Source of the DNA: Bacillota bacterium
GTDB taxonomy: Bacteria; Bacillota; Clostridia; Oscillospirales; Ruminococcaceae
Assembly: GCA_023396225.1 (NCBI GenBank)
Contig: JAEWWT010000023.1
Location: 48,245-112,244, forward strand
Direction of reading: 5' to 3'
DNA: 64,000 bases
Positions 16,065 through 24,435 of the stretch are shown piece by piece. Within the stretch, counting starts at the first letter, position 1. Every line of letters begins with the position of its first letter. The position numbers and the translations under genes are program-made. The notes beneath the pieces are model-generated. The model did no database searches and was not told the DNA's origin. It saw only the letters and a list, made by a program, of their open reading frames with translations.

Positions 16065-16589
16065 TTATTTACATTCAGATTTTCTGACATTAATATGCGG
16101 CAGTATTATATTAAGCACTATACCTGTACAAATTCCGGCAGCAGTACTTGAAATAATCAACATAGGGGCATAAAACAATACGTTTATACTCGACGTAATT
16201 ATACATGAAAGAACAAGTTGTCCCATAGAGTGCGCAACTGATGATAGTACACTGATTAATATATATGAGCTTTTTGTCTTTTCAAGAAGAATCATCAGAA
16301 CAAAAAATGCAAGTATTCCCCCGCAGAAAGACATTCCTCCCGCAGTTACTCCTCTTGTAAGAAACACAAAAAACGATTTCAGCAAGACAAGAAAAAATGC
16401 TGATTTTTTATCAGCTGAAATGAAAACCATCATTATAACTATATTTGAAAGTCCGACTCGCATTCCCATCGGCAGGAAGGAAGAAAATATGCTTTCAATT
16501 GTTGTTAGTGCAACGGCTATAGCTAAAAATATTCCCATAAAAGCGGCATAATAAGCTTTGCTTTTATATATATCAATTTTTATCTTCAT
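16065..16589 (-). CDS. Gx transporter family membrane protein (heptaprenyl diphosphate synthase component I-like)
   Basis: A 174-residue membrane protein with about five helices and the family landmarks LTTIESIFSSFLPMGMRVGLSN and GGMSFCGG. Proteins of this family sit beside NusG_II and ApbE genes and upstream of rnf in many anaerobes, which is the order here, but their substrate is not established. An ATG at 16601 overlaps the ribosome site ATGGAG, so ATG 16589 is preferred. Its leader carries copy 3 of the stem-loop element. Confidence 0.85.
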   Translation of the reverse strand: MKIKIDIYKSKAYYAAFMGIFLAIAVALTTIESIFSSFLPMGMRVGLSNIVIMMVFISADKKSAFFLVLLKSFFVFLTRGVTAGGMSFCGGILAFFVLMILLEKTKSSYILISVLSSVAHSMGQLVLSCIITSSINVLFYAPMLIISSTAAGICTGIVLNIILPHINVRKSECK

Positions 16590-16609
16590 AAAAATCTCCA
16601 TTACTTTCT

Positions 16610-16674
16610 GCTATTTGTTTAGCCTATAAGGTTCAAAAATTATGCTGTATTTTTGAAGAAAATGAACAAATAGC
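16610..16674 (-). repeat. Stem-loop leader element, copy 3 (before the Gx gene)
   Basis: GCTATTTGTT (16610-16619 on plus) and GAACAAATAGC (16664-16674) are inverted and bound a loop which, on the minus strand, again begins ATTTTCTTCAAAAATACAGCA. The transcript then reads AATAGCAGAAAGTAATGGAG, the ribosome site of the Gx gene. It lies inside the operon, between NusG_II and Gx. Confidence 0.7.
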
Positions 16675-16684
16675 ATGTTATCTG

Positions 16685-17098
16685 TCAGACTACAATGTCT
16701 ATACTTTGTGTATTTTCTTCTACAATTTTTACTAAAATGCGATTAGGCAAGCATACAATCGACTGATATCCACTGTCTATAAAGCCTGTTTTTTCGCAAA
16801 TTTTATCTTTGCAGTCAGAATGAAGTATTCTTATCTGATGGTTCTTTATTTGAAATGTAACCTGAGGAATTTCATCAAGCTGAAATTCTCCGTCATCAGC
16901 AACGGATAGGTTTGTTCGGTATATTTCTTCTCCGTCATGATAAATTACGACGGTTTTATCGGTTGAGTTGTCAGGAATAAGTCGTGGGATAAGAAAGAAA
17001 GCCAGCCCAACGGTAAGTATGCATATAATAATAAAAACGTCTTTTTTACCAGAATGACGGCGTTCACTGTTGTACAAGCTTATACCCACTTTCCTCAT
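16685..17098 (-). CDS. NusG domain II-containing protein
   Basis: A small secreted or membrane-tethered protein (137 residues from ATG 17098) with an N-terminal helix (about 20-40) and the NusG_II fold: SDCKDKICEKTGFI followed by QSIVCLPNRILVKI. The Cys residues in these two motifs are conserved in the family. The family is regularly coded beside ApbE and Gx proteins. The start overlaps the end of apbE by 35 bp. A TTG at 17077, just after AGGAAAGTGGG, could be the real start. Its function is unknown; a role in Rnf maturation is an inference from linkage. Confidence 0.85.
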   Translation of the reverse strand: MRKVGISLYNSERRHSGKKDVFIIICILTVGLAFFLIPRLIPDNSTDKTVVIYHDGEEIYRTNLSVADDGEFQLDEIPQVTFQIKNHQIRILHSDCKDKICEKTGFIDSGYQSIVCLPNRILVKIVEENTQSIDIVV

Positions 17099-18086
17099 TA
17101 AGTGTAAAGTTAATTCCCTTGCTTATATAAACATTCTTGTTTTTATCCGATGCAACGACATAAAAGTTGTCCTTGGCGAGATATTTATCAAGGTTTGCAG
17201 TTCCTTCCATAAAAATAAGTGTCGATAAAAAGTCGGAGCTGATCCCGCTTGTATTGTTATTGTTGAATGGACAGATTACCGTTACAGAGGAAAGATCAGT
17301 TTCAACAGGATAGCCTGTTTTAATATCAAGGATATGGCTGTATATTTTGCCGTTATCCTCAAAATTGCGTTCATATGCTCCGCTTGTTGAGATAAAGCAT
17401 TGCTTTGTCGTTATGAACCCAAGGTAAGCACCGCCGTCAGGATTTGTAATTGCGGCATTAAACAAAGTTCCGTCAGGCTTTTTGCCGTAAATAAGGCTTG
17501 ACGAGCCCATATTGACAAGTGCATAGCCGTCATAGTTGTTTTGATCAAGCATAGTTTTGACTATATCACAGCTATATCCCTTAGCAACAGATCCGAAATC
17601 GGGATATACTCCCTGAGGAAACATATTGACATCATTGTCACAATAATCAGTATCTGTAATATTTTTCATTGCAACAGAGAGAGTATCAGCATCAGGAACA
17701 TGTGGAGTTTCTGTTGAAATACCCCAAGCATTGTTCAAAGCACCACAGCTTACATTTATTCTGTTCCCGTAAGTATCATTCAAAGATGAAGTCTTTTCAA
17801 GAACGTCATTAATTACAAGTCTGCTGTTTTCATCATAATTTTCGTTTTCGCCGTTTTTAGATGAATTCTTATACAGATTTGAAAAAATGCTGTCAAGCTC
17901 TTTAAGCTTATTCATATATTCATAGCAATCCGAATTGTTCCCTTCCATTTTCATTGTTACAGAGGTGTCCATAAGGAACATTGATGATTCCGAAACTTTA
18001 TTTGCATCAGCTGTGCATGAGCACAAGGAAAAAATCAGTACAACAAGTCCAACTGTCATTTTGGATTTCATAAACATATTATTCAA
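17064..18086 (-). CDS. apbE: FAD:protein FMN transferase (ApbE family lipoprotein)
   Basis: Transfers FMN from FAD onto Thr of target proteins, here most likely RnfG and RnfD of the same unit. The 340 residues begin with a lipoprotein signal ending in the lipobox LCSC. The ApbE signatures DFGSVAKGYSCDI, SGAYERNF and HILDIKTGYPV are clear. The annotated start is TTG 18086; ATG codons at 18077 and 18071 are alternatives, since the nearest ribosome-like site GAGG is about 12 nt upstream of the TTG. It is the first gene of the apbE-NusG_II-Gx-rnf unit and has its own promoter. Confidence 0.93.
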   Translation of the reverse strand: MNNMFMKSKMTVGLVVLIFSLCSCTADANKVSESSMFLMDTSVTMKMEGNNSDCYEYMNKLKELDSIFSNLYKNSSKNGENENYDENSRLVINDVLEKTSSLNDTYGNRINVSCGALNNAWGISTETPHVPDADTLSVAMKNITDTDYCDNDVNMFPQGVYPDFGSVAKGYSCDIVKTMLDQNNYDGYALVNMGSSSLIYGKKPDGTLFNAAITNPDGGAYLGFITTKQCFISTSGAYERNFEDNGKIYSHILDIKTGYPVETDLSSVTVICPFNNNNTSGISSDFLSTLIFMEGTANLDKYLAKDNFYVVASDKNKNVYISKGINFTLNEESGYKLVQQ

Positions 18087-18123
18087 AGAAAATCTTTACC
18101 TCACATTAAAAAATACAATGTAT

Positions 18124-18152
18124 ATTTTACAATAATTTAAAAAACCAGTCAA
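18124..18152 (-). promoter_or_regulatory. Promoter of the apbE-rnf unit
   Basis: On the minus strand, TTGACT (18152-18147), 17-bp spacer, TAAAAT (18129-18124), 38 bp before the apbE start. Confidence 0.75.
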
Positions 18153-18235
18153 GAATAATAAATACAAATTATGACGGTGTTTTTCTATTAATGTTACAAA
18201 ACGTCTTAAACTCAATGTATATATACATATCTACA

Positions 18236-18270
18236 CAAAACAAAACCGCTCTGTTATGGGTAAGAGCGGA
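18236..18270 (-). terminator. Terminator of the XRE regulator gene
   Basis: CCGCTCT / AGAGCGG (18246-18252 with 18263-18269). On the minus strand it is followed by TTTTGTTTTG. It lies just past the regulator stop. Confidence 0.8.
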
Positions 18271-18315
18271 AAATTTGTTGTTATGGCATTGAAAACTGTG
18301 GTATAAAATGATATA

Positions 18316-19029
18316 CTATTTATCGTTGGATGGGTCCATCATAAGGATACGTGCTTCGCTGTTCTTGATAATATTAAGCAAGGATGAAGCATATGTAGCA
18401 TATTCCAATGAAAGCGAATTTGTTGTGATGATGTTTTTATCAGAACTTTGTGCGGGATCTGAACCCTTAACGGAAACCCCGTTTGCCGCTGCAGTTGCGT
18501 TTGCTTCACACATTGACATTGCTGCTGATGATACTCCAGGGTAAAGTGATTGGTGTACAGTAAAGAAATGTTGGTCGTTCTTAGGATTAACAGAGTAAAT
18601 TATTCTGAACATTTTATATATTGCAAGCATCAGATATGTTGAAACTTCTCTTATCATAGAGTTGCTTTCTGTTTTCTGAAGAAGCGAAAATAGTACATTA
18701 GTTGAATTAATAATAAGCTTTCTGTTGAATGATGCCATAACACCGCCTGCAAGAACATGTTCCTTCTTTGATGGGTCATGTTCGGGAATATCATCAAACG
18801 AAATTTTCTTTCCTGCCGGCTCAGGTGATCTTCCGAGAAGGTAATCGCATGATACATTATAGTAATCTGCAGTTTTAACGAGAAACTCAAGTCCGCATTC
18901 TCTTATACCTTTTTCGTAATGCGACAAAAGTGCTTGTGACACGCCAAGATCGGCAGCTGCTTTCTTTTGGCTGATATTGCGTTCTTTCCTTAAAAGAGTG
19001 ATTATTCTTGGAAAGTCCGGATTCATCAT
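18316..19029 (-). CDS. XRE family transcriptional regulator
   Basis: A 237-residue DNA-binding protein. The N-terminal helix-turn-helix (about residues 5-65) reads LLRKERNISQKKAAADLGVSQALLSHYEKG and continues into the common YYNVSCDYLLGRS tail of the HTH_3 group. The rest (about 80-237) is mostly helical with no domain I recognise; it may sense a ligand or mediate oligomerisation. The ATG at 19029 follows AGGGGGTGG. The gene stands alone with its own terminator. A perfect 12-bp palindrome lies 134 bp upstream and is a candidate operator. Targets cannot be told from the sequence. Confidence 0.88.
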   Translation of the reverse strand: MMNPDFPRIITLLRKERNISQKKAAADLGVSQALLSHYEKGIRECGLEFLVKTADYYNVSCDYLLGRSPEPAGKKISFDDIPEHDPSKKEHVLAGGVMASFNRKLIINSTNVLFSLLQKTESNSMIREVSTYLMLAIYKMFRIIYSVNPKNDQHFFTVHQSLYPGVSSAAMSMCEANATAAANGVSVKGSDPAQSSDKNIITTNSLSLEYATYASSLLNIIKNSEARILMMDPSNDK

Positions 19030-19374
19030 GCCACCCCCTAAATTTGAATTCTACGTAAAGAAAATTATAATACACAAAGTATAAAAAGTAAAGCCCTTTA
19101 GTCAAAAAAAGTCGATTGGTGCAATAAAACATTCTGTTATTTGGTGAAATTGTTGCATAAATTGTAAATTTACAGTTTATTTAAGAAATAAAATTATGGT
19201 TATGATATAGTAAATATAAATATTTGCCGTTTTCAAGACGATTTTATCTGAAAAAATAATAATGATATATACAAGATTATTTCTTTTGCCGAGGCAATGC
19301 AGTCGCCTCGATTTAAGTAATTGAATTTATTTAATTTGGAGACACATAAAACTCAGAAAGGTATGGTCATTAAA
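19030..19374. other. Divergent intergenic region with palindrome
   Basis: AT-rich, no ORF with support. Contains TGTAAATTTACA, a perfect palindrome at 19163-19174, between the divergent XRE gene and the small membrane protein gene. No promoter with both boxes convincing was found. Confidence 0.5.
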
Positions 19375-19584
19375 ATGAATAATAAAAACCTTAACAGTAT
19401 ATTGATGATTACGTCTATGTTAATTGCAGTTGCATGGACTATTCTTTCCATAGTTTTTTGGAGAAATGACAATACTCACATGGTTGTTAAGGTGTTGAGT
19501 ATCTTTATTGCTGTGCTGAATTATTTTGTATTTGTTGTAAGGCTGCTTGTTATGCTTAAAGCAAATAAAGAGAAGAAGGAATAG
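19375..19584 (+). CDS. Small two-helix membrane protein, unknown function
   Basis: A 69-residue protein from ATG 19375, with two hydrophobic segments (about residues 9-26 and 35-58) and a Lys/Glu-rich C-terminus. An in-frame ATG at 19363 lies 0-1 nt after AGAAAGGT and would add MVIK. The same 12-nt stretch between ribosome site and start is seen before hisS and pheS, so the inner ATG is used. No family is recognised. It lies between the XRE regulator and the histidine phosphatase gene. Confidence 0.7.
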   Translation: MNNKNLNSILMITSMLIAVAWTILSIVFWRNDNTHMVVKVLSIFIAVLNYFVFVVRLLVMLKANKEKKE

Positions 19585-19617
19585 CTTTGTTATTATTCAA
19601 AAACGTGTAGTAAGCTC

Positions 19618-19675
19618 GAACAGTCTTTAACGTAAAAATACTGTTCAAGTTGCTATTTGTTTCTTAATAAATAGC
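19618..19675 (+). repeat. Stem-loop leader element, copy 4, shortened (before the histidine phosphatase gene)
   Basis: A first hairpin GAACAG (19618-19623) / CTGTTC (19641-19646), then GCTATTT (19652-19658) / AAATAGC (19669-19675) with only a short loop. The layout of hairpin, GCTATTTGTT and ribosome site matches copies 1-3, but the long loop is missing. Confidence 0.6.
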
Positions 19676-19696
19676 AAAAAAGAAATGGAGATAAAT

Positions 19697-20347
19697 ATGA
19701 AGGGTTACAGAATAAGTATAATCAGGCATGGTAAAACCGATGCGAACGAAAATGGAATGTATATAGGAAAGACGGATCTTCCTTTGTCCGATGCCGGAAG
19801 AAAAGAACTTGAGGAAATGTATGATTTGCATGAGTATCCAAAGGTTCAGAAGGTATACACAAGCCCTCTTTTAAGGGCAGTTCAATCGGCAGAAATTCTG
19901 TTTCCTGACAGGGAAACTGTTATTGTCGATGACCTTAAAGAAATGGATTTTGGTGCATTTGAAGGACTTGGAATAGATCAGCTTATTAACCTTGAAAGCT
20001 ATAAAAAATGGCTCAAAGGTGGACTGGACAATCCTCCTCCGAATGGTGAAAGTTTAAGGGACATGATGGTAAGATGCTATACTGCACTTAATCAGATTAT
20101 TCTTGATATGATGGATCAGGGGATAACTCATGCAGGTGTTGTTACTCATGCGGGGATTCTTATGAATATGATGTCATGCTTCGGACTTCCTAAAATGAAG
20201 CCGATGGAATTTGCCTGCGGAGTAGGAGAGGGTTATGAAATACTTGTTTCTGCTATGATGTGGCAGAACGGATATACATTTGAAATACTCGGCAAAATTC
20301 CAGGATACGGCGGAGTGGGAATAAACGACGCAGGAGAAGAAGTTTAA
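19697..20347 (+). CDS. Histidine phosphatase family protein
   Basis: Phosphoglycerate mutase-like phosphatase of 216 residues. Catalytic features are IIRHGKTDAN (nucleophile His), SPLLRAVQSAEIL (second Arg), the acid in LKEMDFGAFEG, and VVTHAGIL (second His). The substrate is not predictable; alpha-ribazole phosphatase-like and broad-specificity members look alike. ATG 19697 follows GGAG by 7 nt. The upstream ATG at 19685 overlaps the ribosome site. Confidence 0.9.
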   Translation: MKGYRISIIRHGKTDANENGMYIGKTDLPLSDAGRKELEEMYDLHEYPKVQKVYTSPLLRAVQSAEILFPDRETVIVDDLKEMDFGAFEGLGIDQLINLESYKKWLKGGLDNPPPNGESLRDMMVRCYTALNQIILDMMDQGITHAGVVTHAGILMNMMSCFGLPKMKPMEFACGVGEGYEILVSAMMWQNGYTFEILGKIPGYGGVGINDAGEEV

Positions 20348-20422
20348 TAGATAAATCTTTCAACCTCTGAGTTTTGTACAGGTTACATTGAATTTAAATA
20401 ATCAGAAAGCAGGACTGTTCAT

Positions 20423-21262
20423 ATGAAATTCTCCGAATTGAAGCAGGAGGCAATAAAAATACTTTCAAATTGCTGGGCTGAGGCATGTATTGTAAGTATA
20501 ATATTAATGTCATTTGCGGCAATTTTCCTTTCTGCAGGGTATATTATTTATGCTGTCCTGATACAGTTAGGCATGGCAACGGGAAGTTATAGAGAAGTAA
20601 TATTTTCAGGTAATATTTATTATATTGCAGGACTTATTTTCAGACTTATTGTGTGTTATATATTTATGTCTCCTGTTTTGAACGGAAAATGCTATTGTTT
20701 TTTACAAGCTGTCAGGGGGCAGATTGTACCTATCAACTGTGTTTTCAGCTGTTATGCGTCAAGGGGAATTTTCTTTAAATCACTCAAAATAAGATTTCAA
20801 ACGGATTTAAGAAGAGCAGCAGTATTTATTCCTGTTCTTTTAGTTGTTGCTTTTGAGTCTGATATGCTTTTGCATATTTTCAAAAATAACATATGGGGAA
20901 AGTCAGAAATTTTATCTGCTGTTGGCTGTATTGTAATAATTGTTTCACTTATAATTCTGTATACTTTGTTTTCGGGAAGATATACTGCTGTTCCATACAT
21001 ATTTGTAAGTAATCCTGATGTTAATTCGGGTGAAATAATTAAACAAAGCCTTGAATGTGTAAAGGAAAACAATTTAAGGCTTCTGAAACTTAAATTATCA
21101 TTTGTCGGATGGTTTGCCCTTTGCATTTTAATTTTTCCGCTCATATTGGTTCTGCCTTATTATTGCATGACACTTGCAGTGGCAATAAACAATGTCATAA
21201 CAGCACCACAGAAAAAAGAAAATGATTATGATACGGAGGAAATGACTGTTGTTCAGGAGTGA
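20423..21262 (+). CDS. Integral membrane protein, unknown function
   Basis: A 279-residue protein with about five membrane segments (near residues 22-48, 68-90, 132-150, 170-195 and 233-260) and a charged tail ending EEMTVVQE. It resembles the general pattern of clostridial DUF975-like membrane proteins, but I cannot confirm the family. The stop overlaps the start of the downstream RluA-type gene by 14 bp, so the two are probably translated together. Confidence 0.75.
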   Translation: MKFSELKQEAIKILSNCWAEACIVSIILMSFAAIFLSAGYIIYAVLIQLGMATGSYREVIFSGNIYYIAGLIFRLIVCYIFMSPVLNGKCYCFLQAVRGQIVPINCVFSCYASRGIFFKSLKIRFQTDLRRAAVFIPVLLVVAFESDMLLHIFKNNIWGKSEILSAVGCIVIIVSLIILYTLFSGRYTAVPYIFVSNPDVNSGEIIKQSLECVKENNLRLLKLKLSFVGWFALCILIFPLILVLPYYCMTLAVAINNVITAPQKKENDYDTEEMTVVQE

Positions 21263-22112
21263 AAATTCAAGAAAAATAGAATTTATCGTTTCTGACAGCG
21301 ATGCAGGACAGGATGCCGGTACTTTTCTTAAAAGAAAAGGTGTTTCACGAAGATTAATAACAAAGCTTAAAAGAGTTCCTGACGGTATATGCTGCGACGG
21401 AAAACATATAAGAGTTATTGATATAGTAAACACAGGCAGTGTTATCTCCATAAGACTTGAAGATGATAAAAAGCTGGAGTCAAACGGAAACCTGTTTGTG
21501 CCTGTTGTTTTTGAAGATGAAGATGTAATTGTATTTAACAAGCCTGTAAGCATGCCTGTACACCCGTCTATAAAGCATCAAGGGGATACACTTGGGAACT
21601 ATTTTTCTTATCTTTATCCTGATCTCACCTTCAGACCGGTAAACAGGTTGGACAGGGACACATCCGGGCTTTGTGTTGTTGCGAAAAATGCTCATAGTGC
21701 CAACAGATTGCAGTCATCTGTAAACAAAGTATACTATGCTGTTGTATGCGGGATTCCGCCTCATGAGGGCAGGATTGACGCTCCTATTGCAAGAACTGCT
21801 GAATCAATCATTCTGCGTGAAGTCAGGGATGACGGTCAGAGGGCTGTTACCGATTATACTATTATAAAAAATAATGAGAAGTATTCTCTTGTAAGGGTTA
21901 TTCTGCAGACAGGACGAACCCATCAGATAAGAGTTCATTTTGCATATATCGGATACCCGCTTGCAGGAGATGATATGTACGGCGGAGATATAACTGACGC
22001 AATAGTACAGGCTCTTCACTGCGGCGAGGTTACGTTTACTCATCCTGTTACAGACGAAAAAATACATCTTACCTGTGATATAAGAGCTGACATGAAACGA
22101 CTTACAGATTAA
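21249..22112 (+). CDS. RluA family 23S rRNA pseudouridine synthase
   Basis: Isomerises specific uridines in RNA to pseudouridine. The 287 residues show an N-terminal S4-like region, KPVSMPVHPS, the catalytic motif RLDRDTSG (Asp in RxLDxxTSG), and GRTHQIRVHFAYIGYPLAGD. The start is TTG 21249: GGAGGA (21235-21240) lies 8 nt before it and no in-frame ATG exists nearby. The target site, such as the RluD or RluC positions, cannot be assigned. Confidence 0.93.
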   Translation: MFRSENSRKIEFIVSDSDAGQDAGTFLKRKGVSRRLITKLKRVPDGICCDGKHIRVIDIVNTGSVISIRLEDDKKLESNGNLFVPVVFEDEDVIVFNKPVSMPVHPSIKHQGDTLGNYFSYLYPDLTFRPVNRLDRDTSGLCVVAKNAHSANRLQSSVNKVYYAVVCGIPPHEGRIDAPIARTAESIILREVRDDGQRAVTDYTIIKNNEKYSLVRVILQTGRTHQIRVHFAYIGYPLAGDDMYGGDITDAIVQALHCGEVTFTHPVTDEKIHLTCDIRADMKRLTD

Positions 22113-22370
22113 AATGTTACGGTTTTGTAATCATATGTTACAGCTAATCCTAGTAGGATTTCTTTATCATCTTTGTACCCATTACGAAAAGGTAATAATA
22201 TCTAATACAAGTCTATGGCAAATAGCAATACAAAACATTTTATGATAAAATATTATAGAATTTAAGGGTTATTAGCCCAATTTTATTGAGCAGGTTGTAT
22301 AATAATGTTTTTTTGTTTTGTGCAGACAACCAAAATAAATTAACAAAATGTGACGTTGTGCTTTAAAAGC
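22113..22370. other. Non-coding gap before the M23 peptidase gene
   Basis: Contains a weak hairpin AATCC/GGATT near 22146-22160 followed by TCTTT that may end the upstream transcript. No other feature is recognised before the promoter at 22371. Confidence 0.5.
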
Positions 22371-22398
22371 TTGATTTTTGGCGTCGCCGCTGTATAAT
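22371..22398 (+). promoter_or_regulatory. Promoter of the M23 peptidase gene
   Basis: TTGATT (22371-22376), 16-bp spacer, TATAAT (22393-22398). Confidence 0.7.
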
Positions 22399-22487
22399 AA
22401 TACATGATGTTACTATTTTGTAACTCTTTTATCTGATAATTTACACATTGAAATATTACAATGAAATTTGAGGAAGGAGATGTTTTA

Positions 22488-24332
22488 ATGAGCGGACAGC
22501 GTCACAGTAATGACGTTATTCCGAATAATACTGATTTTGATGCGATTTCCGGTTTATCTAAAAAAGTATTCGGACGTTTCGAAAAAAACATGACTAATCT
22601 TGGGTCACGTATTTCAGAAATTACGGTTGATACCTTAAATAAGATCAGTTCAAATATTGTTAGATTATATAGAAAATCAAGAAAAACCAATGTTTTAAAT
22701 TCAGCTGAGGTTTTATCATCTATAAAGGCAGCTGTAGTAAGGGCTGCAGAAAATGCTGTTGAGTTTGCAGAAAGAGTAATCAACTTTATCGGAAGATACT
22801 CAGGAAGAGTTAAAAAATATGGTTTTGCTGAAGCAACTAGGCTTCAAGCTAGCGATATTGCGTCTTATCTTAGAAGAACAAAGCGTATTTACAGTACAAT
22901 AGTAAATTATTCTGTTCCTGTTGTTGCTATTATTTTACTTGTAAATGTTATATCATATACCAAGTCAATAGATTACGGAGTTTCAGTTGAATGTAATGGT
23001 CATGAAATCGGAGTTATTTCAACAGAGGATACTCTTAATGAAGCTCAGAAGGTTATTGCTGACAGAGTTACATATTATGATACAGGTAGCGAAGTATATG
23101 TCTCAGCAAAGCTTTCTATAAAGCCTCTCAGTTCAAATGATGAGGTTCTTGATGAAATTATGCTTGCTGATGCTATTGAGAATCAGATTCCTGAAATAAC
23201 TGAAGTGCAGAGTGGGGAAGATGCTCTGAATGCTGTTGAAGCAGGTGTTACTGAGGATTTGGCAACTGATAAAGTAAGAGCTTATCCTGTTATTGTTGAC
23301 GGAGAAATGATTGGTGCTGTGTCTGATTATGGCAAGATTGAAAATACAATTAATGATATAAAGAAACAGTATGAAGATGATTCTGTTGTTGAAGTAGATT
23401 TTGATAAGCAGCTCGAATATGGATATGAGCAGTATGTTGATCCTGATGAAATTGTAGATCAGGATGAAATTATTGATAAAATTACTGGTGTTGAAGCTGA
23501 GCCTGTATATTATGAGGTTCAGTTGGATGACACACCTTGGGATATTGCTATGAGCAATGATATGTCTGTTGATGAGCTCAAGGATTGTACAGCAACATTC
23601 AACGGAGATATCGTTGATGATATAACTGAGGATTTTCAGGTAGGAACAATGATTCAGCTCAGCTCTGAAGTTCCTTATCTTGAACCTGTTGTAAAGAAAG
23701 AATTAACTTACAGTCAGGTTATAGATTATGAGATAATCAAGAATGAAGATGATTCACTTTACAAGGGCGATTCAGTTGTTGATGTAAAGGGTGTTGAAGG
23801 CGAAAAGCAGATTCATGCATTTATAACTTACAAGAACGGAAGCGTTATTGATGTTGATGTAATTGATGAAAAGGTTATTTCTGAGCCTGTTACAAAGGTT
23901 ATGAGAGTTGGAACAAAGCAGCCAACAACTCCAGTAAGCACAGGATCAGGCGGATCAGGTGATTACTTCTGGCCAGTTGCTGGCGGATATATTTCTGCTT
24001 ACTTTGGTGATGGAAGAGGTCATAAGGGTATTGATATTGCAGCTCCTTACGGAACTCCTATTTATGCAGCTGAAAGTGGAACTGTTACAAAGTCATCAAC
24101 AGGATGGAACGGTGGATACGGTAATATGGTTACAATTAGTCACAATGATGGAAACGTTACTGTTTATGCTCATCAGAGCAGTCTTGCAGTAAGCTATGGT
24201 GATTATGTTGTTGAAGGTCAGCTTATCGGATATATTGGAAGTACAGGAGATTCATCAGGTAACCACCTTCACTTTGAAGTTAGATGCAATGGACAATATA
24301 ATAACCCTATAGATTATGTATCCCAGTATTAA
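22488..24332 (+). CDS. M23 family cell-wall metallopeptidase with LysM-like and G5 regions
   Basis: Predicted zinc peptidoglycan endopeptidase, membrane-anchored and outside the cell. The 614 residues contain a charged cytoplasmic N-terminus (about 1-135), one membrane helix (about 137-155), a long extracellular stalk, a LysM-like stretch (YEVQLDDTPWDIAMSN onward), a G5-type domain (LTYSQVIDYEI to TKVMRVGTK), a Gly/Ser linker and the M23 domain. Its zinc ligands are visible in GHKGID (His512, Asp516) and HLH (593-595). ATG 22488 is chosen because AAGGAG lies 8 nt upstream. An ATG-TTT-TAA triplet between them overlaps this start as TAATG. Confidence 0.93.
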   Translation: MSGQRHSNDVIPNNTDFDAISGLSKKVFGRFEKNMTNLGSRISEITVDTLNKISSNIVRLYRKSRKTNVLNSAEVLSSIKAAVVRAAENAVEFAERVINFIGRYSGRVKKYGFAEATRLQASDIASYLRRTKRIYSTIVNYSVPVVAIILLVNVISYTKSIDYGVSVECNGHEIGVISTEDTLNEAQKVIADRVTYYDTGSEVYVSAKLSIKPLSSNDEVLDEIMLADAIENQIPEITEVQSGEDALNAVEAGVTEDLATDKVRAYPVIVDGEMIGAVSDYGKIENTINDIKKQYEDDSVVEVDFDKQLEYGYEQYVDPDEIVDQDEIIDKITGVEAEPVYYEVQLDDTPWDIAMSNDMSVDELKDCTATFNGDIVDDITEDFQVGTMIQLSSEVPYLEPVVKKELTYSQVIDYEIIKNEDDSLYKGDSVVDVKGVEGEKQIHAFITYKNGSVIDVDVIDEKVISEPVTKVMRVGTKQPTTPVSTGSGGSGDYFWPVAGGYISAYFGDGRGHKGIDIAAPYGTPIYAAESGTVTKSSTGWNGGYGNMVTISHNDGNVTVYAHQSSLAVSYGDYVVEGQLIGYIGSTGDSSGNHLHFEVRCNGQYNNPIDYVSQY

Positions 24333-24341
24333 TAAATATTC

Positions 24342-24375
24342 AGGACCGGAAGAAAACTTTCGGTCCTTTATTTTT
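24342..24375 (+). terminator. Terminator of the M23 peptidase gene
   Basis: AGGACCG (24342-24348) / CGGTCCT (24361-24367) followed by TTATTTTTG. Confidence 0.85.
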
Positions 24376-24387
24376 GTATATATAAAT

Positions 24388-24425
24388 AAAAGGCATACGT
24401 TCATGCAATTGAATGTATGCCTTTT
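24388..24425 (-). terminator. Terminator of pheST
   Basis: AAAAGGCATAC (24388-24398) / GTATGCCTTTT (24415-24425). The minus strand continues with ATTTATAT. It is 10 bp past the pheT stop. Confidence 0.8.
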
Positions 24426-24435
24426 AGCTTAATTT

